A stretch of 64,000 nt of DNA from Flavobacteria bacterium MS024-2A. GTDB lineage: Bacteria; Bacteroidota; Bacteroidia; Flavobacteriales; Flavobacteriaceae. Every line of letters begins with the position of its first letter. The stretch's first letter is position 1. Shown piece by piece: positions 24,732-32,846 of this stretch. The stretch lies in assembly GCA_905182305.1 (NCBI GenBank), contig CAJJBB010000006.1:1-64000 (forward strand), given 5' to 3'. Below the pieces are notes generated by a model. It was not told where the DNA came from. It was given only the letters and a program-made list of their open reading frames with translations, and did not search any database. The position numbers and the translations under genes were made by a program.

Positions 24732-25664
24732 TTGAAATTTTCACGGGAAATTAAAACGGCAATACTAATTATAGTTTGTTTAGGCACTTTCGTTTTTGGA
24801 TTTAACTATTTGAAAGGAACTTCATTGTTTGACAATCAAATAGAGCTTCACGCTATTTACAATGATGTTGAAGGTCTTATCCCGGGGGCTAAAGTCACTA
24901 TTAATGGTTATTCCATTGGAAAGGTTACAGGGATTAATTTTGATGAAACTTATGATAAAATTAAAGTTTCATTTACGGTACGAGAAGATCTTACTTTCTC
25001 ATCACAAAGTATAGCTCAAATATACGAACCAGGTCTTATTGCAGGAAAAGCAATTGCTTTACTTACAAAATACGATGGTGATCCTATAAAAAAAGGAGAT
25101 ATTCTTCCTTCCGATGTTAAACCTGGCTTGACAGAGTTGGTGAATCAACAAATTGCTCCTCTGCAAGATAAAATAGAAGGTCTTTTAAGCTCTGCAGATT
25201 CTCTTTTTGCCGGGGTTAGCAATGTTTTGAATTACGAATCACAAAACAATTTAAAATTAGCTTTAAAAGGCATGACAGAAAGTGTTGAAAATATCAATAG
25301 TCTTTCTAGAAGTATGAGTATCCTTATAAATTCAAATGAACGTTCGCTTTCATCTACTTTTGGGAACATTGAAATAACGTCAAAAAATTTAGTGAAATTA
25401 ACGGATTCTTTATCTAAGCTAGAGTTCGGAACCACATTTGAAAATATAGAGTCTGCGTCTGGTAATCTAAAAAATATTTTATCAACTCTTGAAAAAGGAG
25501 ATGGTACTGCAGGGAAATTAATTAATGATGATCAATTATATACAGAATTATTAAAATCTTCTGAAGCTTTAGAAGCGCTTTTGACTGATTTAAAAGAATA
25601 TCCAAAAAAGTATGTTCATTTCTCAATTTTTGGGAAAAAAGATAAAAGCACACCTAAAAAATAA
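24732..25664 (+). CDS. MlaD/MCE-domain lipid-transport protein
   Basis: A 310-aa protein with an N-terminal membrane anchor (about 9-28), a single MCE domain (about 37-115, with GLIPGAKVTINGYSIGKV and EPGLIAGKAIAL) and a long helical C-terminal region rich in heptads, where MCE proteins form a tunnel for phospholipids. It starts with TTG: the MKFSREIKTAI N-terminus matches family starts and no ATG is available. A periplasmic lipid-transfer role between inner and outer membrane is inferred from the family. The MlaEF partners are not in the window. The Fe-S gene starts two bases after its stop. Confidence 0.9.
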   Translation: MKFSREIKTAILIIVCLGTFVFGFNYLKGTSLFDNQIELHAIYNDVEGLIPGAKVTINGYSIGKVTGINFDETYDKIKVSFTVREDLTFSSQSIAQIYEPGLIAGKAIALLTKYDGDPIKKGDILPSDVKPGLTELVNQQIAPLQDKIEGLLSSADSLFAGVSNVLNYESQNNLKLALKGMTESVENINSLSRSMSILINSNERSLSSTFGNIEITSKNLVKLTDSLSKLEFGTTFENIESASGNLKNILSTLEKGDGTAGKLINDDQLYTELLKSSEALEALLTDLKEYPKKYVHFSIFGKKDKSTPKK

Positions 25665-25666
25665 TT

Positions 25667-26986
25667 TTGATAGAATACCTTCCAAACATTTTATTTTTTA
25701 TCTTATTATTGACTTCGTCTTGCCTTTTTTTTAGAAATCTTAATCGTATACGCAGAAATATTTTTTTGGGAAAAGATTTAGACAGAAATGATCAGCGTTC
25801 TCTTCGTTGGAAAAATATGATACGGGTTGCTTTAGGTCAATCCAAAATGGTGAGCCGACCCATAGCAGGAACTTTACATGTTATAGTCTATGTTGGTTTT
25901 ATTCTCATTAATATTGAACTTTTAGAAATAATTTTAGATGGATTAACTGGCAAACACCGACTTTTTGCTCCATATTTAGGAAGTATATATTCTTTCTTAA
26001 TTGCTGTTTTTGAAGTGCTTGCTTTTCTAGTATTAGTTGCGGTTTTTTTCTTTTGGACACGTAGAAATGTATTGAAGATTAAACGCTTTTTGAAAGATGA
26101 AATGAAAGGATGGCCTAAGCTAGATGCCGACATTATTCTTTATTTTGAAGTTGTCTTAATGCTTCTTTTTCTATCAATGAATGCCACTGATAGTATTTTA
26201 CAAGACCTTGACCCAACTAATTATATAAAGGCAGGAAGTTTTCCAATCTCTCAATTTATAGCACCTCTTTTCGAAGGAATTTCAATAGAAAATCTTCGAA
26301 TTTTAGAACGCTCTTTTTGGTGGATTCACATATCAGGTATTTTTATTTTTATGAATTACCTATATTATTCAAAACATCTGCACATACTACTTGCATTTCC
26401 GAATACTTTTTATGCTAATTTAAATTCAAAGGGTAAATTTAAAGTTGATGTTAATATTAAGAACGAAGTTCAGTCTATGATGGATCCTAGTTTTTTAATT
26501 CCTGAGGGTAAAAACACAGTTCCAGATAAATTCGGAGCAAGTGATGTTTTTGACCTTAATTGGGTTCAACTTATGAATGCTTATAGTTGTACAGAATGTG
26601 GCAGATGTACCAGTGTTTGTCCAGCTAATATAACCGGTAAAAAATTATCTCCAAGAAAAATTATGATGGATACACGCGATCGTCTTGAAGAAGTAGGGGA
26701 GAATCTTAATAGTAACAAAGGTGTTTTTAAATTAGATCAAAAACAGCTATTAAACGATTATGTTAGTCCAGAAGAATTGTGGGCGTGTACCTCTTGCAAT
26801 GCTTGTGTAGAGGCATGCCCTATAGAAATTGATCCTTTATCCATTATTATGGATATGCGACAGTATTTAGTTATGGAGCAATCGGCAGCACCTGCTGAGC
26901 TAAATTCAATGATGGGAAATATAGAAAATAATGGTGCTCCTTGGCCATTTAGTAATCAAGATCGTTTGCAGTGGGCAGACGAATAA
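25667..26986 (+). CDS. Membrane Fe-S electron-transfer protein (HdrC/NarI-like, 4Fe-4S dicluster)
   Basis: A 439-aa protein with about six membrane segments in the first 240 residues, then a cytoplasmic 2x[4Fe-4S] ferredoxin domain: CTECGRCTSVCP (about 308-319) and CTSCNACVEACP (about 374-385). It starts with TTG. It resembles the membrane half of heterodisulfide-reductase-like and FadF-like proteins that pass electrons to menaquinone. The CCG-domain partner is the gene at 27458-28240, split here from the ferredoxin part. The donor is not shown by the sequence; ETF-linked oxidation of fatty acids or lactate is a possibility from the family. Confidence 0.85.
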   Translation: MIEYLPNILFFILLLTSSCLFFRNLNRIRRNIFLGKDLDRNDQRSLRWKNMIRVALGQSKMVSRPIAGTLHVIVYVGFILINIELLEIILDGLTGKHRLFAPYLGSIYSFLIAVFEVLAFLVLVAVFFFWTRRNVLKIKRFLKDEMKGWPKLDADIILYFEVVLMLLFLSMNATDSILQDLDPTNYIKAGSFPISQFIAPLFEGISIENLRILERSFWWIHISGIFIFMNYLYYSKHLHILLAFPNTFYANLNSKGKFKVDVNIKNEVQSMMDPSFLIPEGKNTVPDKFGASDVFDLNWVQLMNAYSCTECGRCTSVCPANITGKKLSPRKIMMDTRDRLEEVGENLNSNKGVFKLDQKQLLNDYVSPEELWACTSCNACVEACPIEIDPLSIIMDMRQYLVMEQSAAPAELNSMMGNIENNGAPWPFSNQDRLQWADE

Positions 26987-27001
26987 TTAAAACTATTTAA
27001 A

Positions 27002-27451
27002 ATGCAACGAGAAGAAGCAGAAAATTATTTACACCAAAAAGTAGAATCAGGAGAAGTTGTAAGTCCCGTACTTCCGGACGGAATTAAAAATTATTTAATC
27101 GATATTGACGGAACTATTTGTGACGATATTCCTAATGAAGAACCTGAACGAATGGCTACTGCCAACATTTATCCGGATGCTTTAGATACTTTAAACAAGT
27201 GGTTTGATGAGGGTCATTTAATTTGTTTTTTCACCTCAAGAGTTGAATCTCACCGTGGCGTAACTGAAACATGGTTAAAAGAGAACGGTTTTAAGTACCA
27301 TAGCTTATTAATGGGTAAGCCACGCGGCGGAAATTATCATTGGATTGATAACCATCTTGTAAAAGCAACTCGTTACAATGGTAAATTTACTGACTTGGTA
27401 GAAAAGGAAATGACTATTGAAGTTTTTGATGATGGTCAAACTAAAACCTAA
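27002..27451 (+). CDS. Small HAD-superfamily phosphatase-like protein
   Basis: A 149-aa protein with the HAD motif I IDIDGTICDD (Asp34 nucleophile and Asp36), motif II around CFFTSRVE and motif III/IV in the later part (HWIDNHLVKA). The size is that of a C0-type HAD without a cap, so small phosphorylated substrates are likely. It lies between the two halves of the Fe-S electron-transfer pair (15- and 6-bp gaps), which is a common flavobacterial arrangement but has no obvious explanation. Confidence 0.78.
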   Translation: MQREEAENYLHQKVESGEVVSPVLPDGIKNYLIDIDGTICDDIPNEEPERMATANIYPDALDTLNKWFDEGHLICFFTSRVESHRGVTETWLKENGFKYHSLLMGKPRGGNYHWIDNHLVKATRYNGKFTDLVEKEMTIEVFDDGQTKT

Positions 27452-27457
27452 GAAATT

Positions 27458-28240
27458 ATGTTAAATGTACCTACACTTGCAAAGCTTCAAGCAGAAGGAA
27501 AAAAACCAAATGTTGTTTTTTGGGTAGGTTGTGCGGGAAGTTTTGACGATCGAGCCAAGAAAATCACCAAAGCTTTTGTTAAAATCCTTAATCAAACCGG
27601 CACTTCCTTTGCTGTTTTAGGCGCAGAAGAAACCTGTACAGGGGACCCCGCAAAACGAGCTGGAAATGAGTTTCTCTTCCAAATGCAAGCCTTGCAAAAC
27701 ATTACCACACTTAATTCTTACGACGTAACAAAAATAGTTACCACATGTCCGCATTGTTTTAATACCCTTAAAAATGAATATCCTGAATTGGGAGGAAATT
27801 ATAATGTAATGCACCATACTCAATTTCTTAAGCAGCTTTTAAAAGAAGAAACTCTTACTATTGAAGGAGGTAAATTTAAAGGAAAAAGAATTACGTTTCA
27901 TGACCCATGTTATTTAGGACGTGCTAATAATGTTTATGAAGCTCCACGTGAATTGATCCAAAAACTTGACGCAGAATTAGTGGAAATGAAGTCATGTAAG
28001 TCTAAAGGATTATGTTGTGGAGCTGGAGGAGCTCAAATGTTTAAAGATGCAGAAGCTGGAGATAAAGAAGTAAATATTGAGAGAACCGAAGAGGCTTTAA
28101 AGACAAAACCAGATATTATTGCTGCAGCATGTCCATTTTGTAATACAATGATGACTGATGGGATTAAAAACAAAGCTCAAGAAGGAAATACTCAGGTAAT
28201 GGATGTTGCAGAATTAATTGCAACTGCTAACGATTTATAA
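27458..28240 (+). CDS. CCG-domain Fe-S oxidoreductase (HdrB/GlpC-type)
   Basis: A 260-aa protein with two CCG-type cysteine modules: WVGCAGS with ETCTGD early, and TTCPHC then DPCYLGR, then CCGAGGA and ACPFC. These ligate unusual 4Fe-4S clusters in the HdrB/GlpC/LutA family. It is the catalytic or electron-relay subunit partner of the membrane ferredoxin-domain protein upstream. The order membrane Fe-S, HAD, CCG, then a small gene without Walker motifs, suggests one operon. Confidence 0.88.
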   Translation: MLNVPTLAKLQAEGKKPNVVFWVGCAGSFDDRAKKITKAFVKILNQTGTSFAVLGAEETCTGDPAKRAGNEFLFQMQALQNITTLNSYDVTKIVTTCPHCFNTLKNEYPELGGNYNVMHHTQFLKQLLKEETLTIEGGKFKGKRITFHDPCYLGRANNVYEAPRELIQKLDAELVEMKSCKSKGLCCGAGGAQMFKDAEAGDKEVNIERTEEALKTKPDIIAAACPFCNTMMTDGIKNKAQEGNTQVMDVAELIATANDL

Positions 28241-28242
28241 TA

Positions 28243-28728
28243 ATGGTAGTTCCTTTCGCAAAGTTATCAGCAGAATCACGCTTATGGATATATCCCTCTA
28301 ATAGAGTTTTTCGTGAAGATGAAATTTTTAAAATAAAAGAAATACTCAACTCTTTTTTAGCTCAGTGGACTGCTCACAATGTAAGACTAGAAGCTTCTTT
28401 TGATCTTCCATATGACCGCTTTATTGTCCTTGGGGTTAATCAAGAATCTGTTCAGGCAAGTGGTTGTTCTATAGATAGTTCAGTTAGAATGATTCAGCAG
28501 TTAGAAACGCAATTTGAAATTAGTTTACTTGATAAAATGAACGTTACTTTTAAGCAAGGTGATTACTTTGTTCATAAAGATTTGAGTGATTTCAGGAAGA
28601 TGGTTAAAACAAAAGCGGTAACTAAAGAAACCATAGTGTTTAATAATTTAGTTGATACAAAAAGGGATTATGAGAAATTTTGGGAAATTCCAGCTTCAGA
28701 GAGTTGGCACAGTCGATTTATGAAGTAA
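28243..28728 (+). CDS. Conserved flavobacterial protein, often mislabelled ABC transporter ATPase
   Basis: A 161-aa protein without Walker A or B motifs, so it is not an ABC ATPase. It starts MVVPFAKLSAESRLWIYPSN and contains YDRFIVLGVNQESVQASGC. The rest is alpha/beta with no recognised catalytic residues. It begins 2 bp after the CCG protein stop and is last in the Fe-S operon. Function unknown; the genomic link to the redox proteins is the only clue. Confidence 0.65.
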   Translation: MVVPFAKLSAESRLWIYPSNRVFREDEIFKIKEILNSFLAQWTAHNVRLEASFDLPYDRFIVLGVNQESVQASGCSIDSSVRMIQQLETQFEISLLDKMNVTFKQGDYFVHKDLSDFRKMVKTKAVTKETIVFNNLVDTKRDYEKFWEIPASESWHSRFMK

Positions 28729-28773
28729 ATTATTTAAGAAACAGTTAATTAAGACTTTCCAATTTCAGACTAA

Positions 28774-31689
28774 ATGAGAATTACACCAAAAATATTTTTA
28801 TGGTTTCTGATTTGCCTTCCATTATTTTCTAATGGACAACAAATAGACCCGCTATCAGTATCCAAAGCTGAACTTCAGTATCAACAAAAATGGGTTGACA
28901 GTGTATATCAAAGCCTATCACTTAATGAAAAAGTTGGACAACTATTTATGCCAATGGTTTTTTCTGAGCAAGATAGTTCTCATTATAAACTTTCATTAAA
29001 TCTGGTTAAAACTCATAAAGTAGGAGGACTTATTTTTTCTCTTGGAGGACCAGTTGAGCAATCTCAATGGCTTAACAATTTTCAATCTTTAGCTAAAACA
29101 CCCTTACTTATTGCAATGGATGCTGAGTGGGGTGTTGCAATGCGATTGGATTCCATCAAACCTTTCCCTTGGCCAATGACTTTAGGTGCAGTAAAAGACA
29201 CTAGTTTGCTTCGAGCCATTGGAAATCGAATGGGGGAACAAGAAAAACGATTGGGTATTCATTATAGTTTTAGTCCTGTTTTAGACATTAATACAAATTC
29301 TGCAAACCCTATCATAGGGAATAGATCTTTTGGATCTTCTAAAGAGCTAGTAATTCGTCAGGCAACAGCTATTATGAAAGGACATCACCAGGCGGGTATT
29401 TTAACTTCAGGGAAACATTTTCCAGGGCATGGGGACACTTCACAAGATTCACATAAAACATTACCTACAATTGGTTTTAGTGCCCAGCGTATCGATTCAA
29501 TAGAGTTGGCTCCCTATAGATCACTTATTAAAGAAGGGTTGTCATCAGTAATGGTAGCTCATTTAAATATACCCAGTATATCAAATCAAGGATTGCCTTC
29601 ATCACTTTCTAAAGATATTATTCAGGGACTTTTAAAAGATTCATTGAATTTTAGGGGCTTAATTGTTACTGACGCTCTAAACATGAAAGGAGTCTCGGAA
29701 TACTCTAAAGTTGAAAATATTGATTTAACAGCTTTTTTAGCAGGCCATGATTTACTACTTATTTCAAATGATATACCAAAAGGAATAAAAGCAATTGTTT
29801 CAGCCTATAGAAAAGGAAAAGTGACTAAATCTCGCTTAGAGTATTCAGTTAAAAAAATTTTAAAGGCAAAATATAAAGTTGGATTAGCAGAGTATAAACC
29901 TGTTAATCTTCTAAACTTATATCAGGATCTTAATACCGTTAAAGATCAAAGATTATATAGCGAGTCTATAGGGGATGCATTAACGTTGCTAAGAAATGAA
30001 AATAATATTTTACCATTAAAAAATCAGCATCATATTGCACATATTGCTTTAGGGGATGATTCTGCTGTAGCTTTTAATCAACAACTACAAAAATATCAAT
30101 CGATTCCTTTAATTAAGGAGGTAACAGTCACTAATGTACTTGAAAAAACAAAAGCATATGATACTTTAGTTATTAGTTTTCATCGCTCTAATGCCAACCC
30201 TTGGAAGGCTTCAGATTTTAATTCTCGCCAGCTAAACATTATTTCAAAAATCGCAAATGAAAAAACAGTCATTTTGGATATTTTTGTAAAGCCATATGCC
30301 TTAAAACCTATTTCTTCTATAAAAGGAATTGATGCTATTATTATGAGTTATCAAAATAGTGTGGAAGCACAGCAATTAAGTGCAGATGCTATTTTTGGCG
30401 CTCAACATCTAATAGGAAAATTACCTGTAAAGGTTTCAAATATCTTTAAAGCGGGAGATGGAATTGATCTACAAGGTGGTATTCGCCTAGGGTATGCTAT
30501 TCCAGAAAGTCTAGGTTTTAATTCAGCTAAGCTCAAGAAAATTGATGCCTTAGCAGAAATGGCAATTGATTCAGTGATGACTCCAGGAATGCAAATAATA
30601 GCCGTTAGAAAGGGTAAAATAATCTATGAAAAAAACATAGGATTCCATACATATAAAAAAGAGCAACCCGTTCAATCAACTGATTTATATGATATTGCGT
30701 CCTTGACTAAAATTCTTGGAACTCTTCCTTTGGTAATGAAAGAAGTAGCTTCTGGAACTCTAACACTTTCTTCAACGATAGCAACTTTATTACCTGAATG
30801 GAAAGAAAGTAATAAGTCAAATATCTCCCTTAAACAAATGCTTTCTCATTATGCGCAGTTATGGCCATGGATTCCTTTTTATAAAGAAACTCTAAATAAA
30901 AAAGGATACCCAAAAAGGACACAATACAAAAAAATATCCTCTATAAAATATGCTTCAGTGGTCGCTAAAGATTTATTTATAAAAAATAATTTTGAAAATA
31001 AACTTTACACTCAAATAAAAGAAAGTAAACTAACCGATTCACTTCAATATAAATATTCAGATTTACCTTATTATATTTTAAAAAAATATTTTGAAAGTTC
31101 GAATAAATTACCTTATGATGTATTTCTTCAGAAAGAGGTTTTTGATCCTTTAGGATTAACTACAATAGGGTATAGACCTTTGGATCGTTTTGAGGCGTCA
31201 AAAATTATACCTAGCGAAGTTGACGACTATTTTAGACACAAGGAGTTAAGAGGTTATGTTCATGACATGGGCGCTGCTATGCAAAATGGTGTAGGGGGAC
31301 ACGCTGGCTTATTTTCAAATGCACAAGATGTAGCGGCTATAATGCAAATGTATTTACAAGAAGGAAGGTATAATGGTATTCAGCTATTACAGCCAGAAAC
31401 GATTAATCTTTTTAACACCTGCTATTATTGTGAAAAAGGCAATAGAAGGGGAGTTGGATTTGATAAGCCAGATTTTGATCTTAAAAATTCCTCCACCTGT
31501 GGGTGCGTTTCTAAACGAAGTTTTGGACATTCTGGATATACTGGAACCTATGCTTGGGCTGACCCTGATAAAGAAATTATAATTGTTATTTTAGCAAATA
31601 GAACCTATCCTAATGATGATATGAGGTTTAGTAAAAGTAATATTAGAACGCGAATACAGGCCTTATTATATGAGGCATTAATTAATTAA
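28774..31689 (+). CDS. Fusion of NagZ-like glycoside hydrolase 3 and beta-lactamase-type serine hydrolase
   Basis: A 971-aa exported protein (signal peptide about 1-22). The first half is a GH3 N-acetylhexosaminidase: KHFPGHGDTSQDSH (about 214-227, catalytic His/Asp signature) and TDALNMKG (about 298-306, nucleophile Asp). The second half is a beta-lactamase/DD-peptidase-like serine hydrolase: SLTK (about 642-645), YSDL (about 761-764) and HSGYTG (about 918-923) replace the usual SxxK, YxN and HxG motifs. Together they suggest muropeptide turnover: removal of GlcNAc from cell-wall fragments plus a peptide or ester hydrolase step. Such fusions are known in Bacteroidota. bshA follows after 14 bp. 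Confidence 0.88.
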   Translation: MRITPKIFLWFLICLPLFSNGQQIDPLSVSKAELQYQQKWVDSVYQSLSLNEKVGQLFMPMVFSEQDSSHYKLSLNLVKTHKVGGLIFSLGGPVEQSQWLNNFQSLAKTPLLIAMDAEWGVAMRLDSIKPFPWPMTLGAVKDTSLLRAIGNRMGEQEKRLGIHYSFSPVLDINTNSANPIIGNRSFGSSKELVIRQATAIMKGHHQAGILTSGKHFPGHGDTSQDSHKTLPTIGFSAQRIDSIELAPYRSLIKEGLSSVMVAHLNIPSISNQGLPSSLSKDIIQGLLKDSLNFRGLIVTDALNMKGVSEYSKVENIDLTAFLAGHDLLLISNDIPKGIKAIVSAYRKGKVTKSRLEYSVKKILKAKYKVGLAEYKPVNLLNLYQDLNTVKDQRLYSESIGDALTLLRNENNILPLKNQHHIAHIALGDDSAVAFNQQLQKYQSIPLIKEVTVTNVLEKTKAYDTLVISFHRSNANPWKASDFNSRQLNIISKIANEKTVILDIFVKPYALKPISSIKGIDAIIMSYQNSVEAQQLSADAIFGAQHLIGKLPVKVSNIFKAGDGIDLQGGIRLGYAIPESLGFNSAKLKKIDALAEMAIDSVMTPGMQIIAVRKGKIIYEKNIGFHTYKKEQPVQSTDLYDIASLTKILGTLPLVMKEVASGTLTLSSTIATLLPEWKESNKSNISLKQMLSHYAQLWPWIPFYKETLNKKGYPKRTQYKKISSIKYASVVAKDLFIKNNFENKLYTQIKESKLTDSLQYKYSDLPYYILKKYFESSNKLPYDVFLQKEVFDPLGLTTIGYRPLDRFEASKIIPSEVDDYFRHKELRGYVHDMGAAMQNGVGGHAGLFSNAQDVAAIMQMYLQEGRYNGIQLLQPETINLFNTCYYCEKGNRRGVGFDKPDFDLKNSSTCGCVSKRSFGHSGYTGTYAWADPDKEIIIVILANRTYPNDDMRFSKSNIRTRIQALLYEALIN

Positions 31690-31703
31690 TTAAAAACAAA
31701 CTT

Positions 31704-32840
31704 TTGAAAATAGCAATTGTATGTTATCCAACATTTGGCGGTAGTGGAGTTGTAGCTACAGAATTGGGTATTGCCCTTTCTAAAATAGGTCATACCATTC
31801 ATTTTATAACTTATCACCAACCGGTTCGTTTGGAAACGTTAAATATACCCAATATTCATTTTCATGAAGTTGAAATACCAGATTATCCTCTTTTTAAATA
31901 CCAGCCATATGAGTTAGCACTATCAAGTAGATTAGTGGATGTTGTAAAGGCTCATACGATAGATGTGTTACATGTGCATTATGCCATTCCTCATGCCTAT
32001 GCTGGATATATGGCAAAAAAAATGCTTGCTGATGAAGGATTTCATATTCCGATTGTCACTACTTTACACGGAACTGACATTACTTTAGTTGGGAGTCATC
32101 CTTTTTACCGCCCAGCGGTAACCTTCAGTATAAACCATTCTGATAGGGTAACAGCAGTTTCTGAAAGTTTAAAACAAGATACCCTCAGGTTATTTGATAT
32201 CACGACAAAGATTGATGTGATCACCAATTTCATTGATATCAAAAAAATAGAAGCAAAAGAAATGCCCTGTAAGCGAGATCTTTTGGCGCCTAAAAGTCAT
32301 AAAATAATTACTCATATAAGTAATTTTAGACCCTTAAAAAGGATTCAAGATGTAATTAAAATTTTCGAAAAAATTTCATCATCGGTATCTAGTAAATTAC
32401 TTATGGTAGGTGAAGGGCCAGAAAAACAAAAGGCAGTAGATTATGTTAAGGAAAAAGGTCTTACCGAGTCTATTTCGTTTTTAGGTAACAGTAATGAAAT
32501 TGATAAAATTCTTTGTTATTCCGACTTGTTTTTATTGCCTTCAGAAAAAGAAAGCTTTGGCTTGTCTGCTCTTGAAGCTATGGCGAATAAAGTTCCTGTG
32601 ATTTCTTCAAATGCTGGAGGAATCCCTGAAGTTAATAAAGATAATTTTTCAGGTTATTTATCTGATGTAGGTGATCTTGATGGGATGGCTAAAAATGCTT
32701 TATTATTATTACAGGATGACATTAAACTTGAGCAATTTAAAGAGCAAGCAAAGGAGCAAGCAAGTTTATTTGATATTGATGCTATAATTAGTCAATATGA
32801 AACTGTATACAGTGAAGCTATAGCTTCAAATCAGTTCTAG
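31704..32840 (+). CDS. bshA: N-acetyl-alpha-D-glucosaminyl L-malate synthase (bacillithiol pathway)
   Basis: A 378-aa GT4 glycosyltransferase that joins N-acetylglucosamine from UDP-GlcNAc to L-malate, the first step of bacillithiol synthesis. The N-terminal YPTFGGSGVVATELG glycine-rich loop, the HVHYAIPHAYAGYMAKK segment (about 92-108) and the C-terminal ESFGLSALEAMANKVPVIS nucleotide-sugar motif (about 282-300) match BshA. It starts with TTG (KIAIVCYP follows), and no ATG fits better. BshB and BshC are not in the window. Confidence 0.88.
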   Translation: MKIAIVCYPTFGGSGVVATELGIALSKIGHTIHFITYHQPVRLETLNIPNIHFHEVEIPDYPLFKYQPYELALSSRLVDVVKAHTIDVLHVHYAIPHAYAGYMAKKMLADEGFHIPIVTTLHGTDITLVGSHPFYRPAVTFSINHSDRVTAVSESLKQDTLRLFDITTKIDVITNFIDIKKIEAKEMPCKRDLLAPKSHKIITHISNFRPLKRIQDVIKIFEKISSSVSSKLLMVGEGPEKQKAVDYVKEKGLTESISFLGNSNEIDKILCYSDLFLLPSEKESFGLSALEAMANKVPVISSNAGGIPEVNKDNFSGYLSDVGDLDGMAKNALLLLQDDIKLEQFKEQAKEQASLFDIDAIISQYETVYSEAIASNQF

Positions 32841-32846
32841 TTTTGG

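Noticed and set aside
28243-28728. An ABC transporter ATPase
   Set aside because: The protein has no Walker A, Walker B or signature motif; the common label is a mis-annotation.
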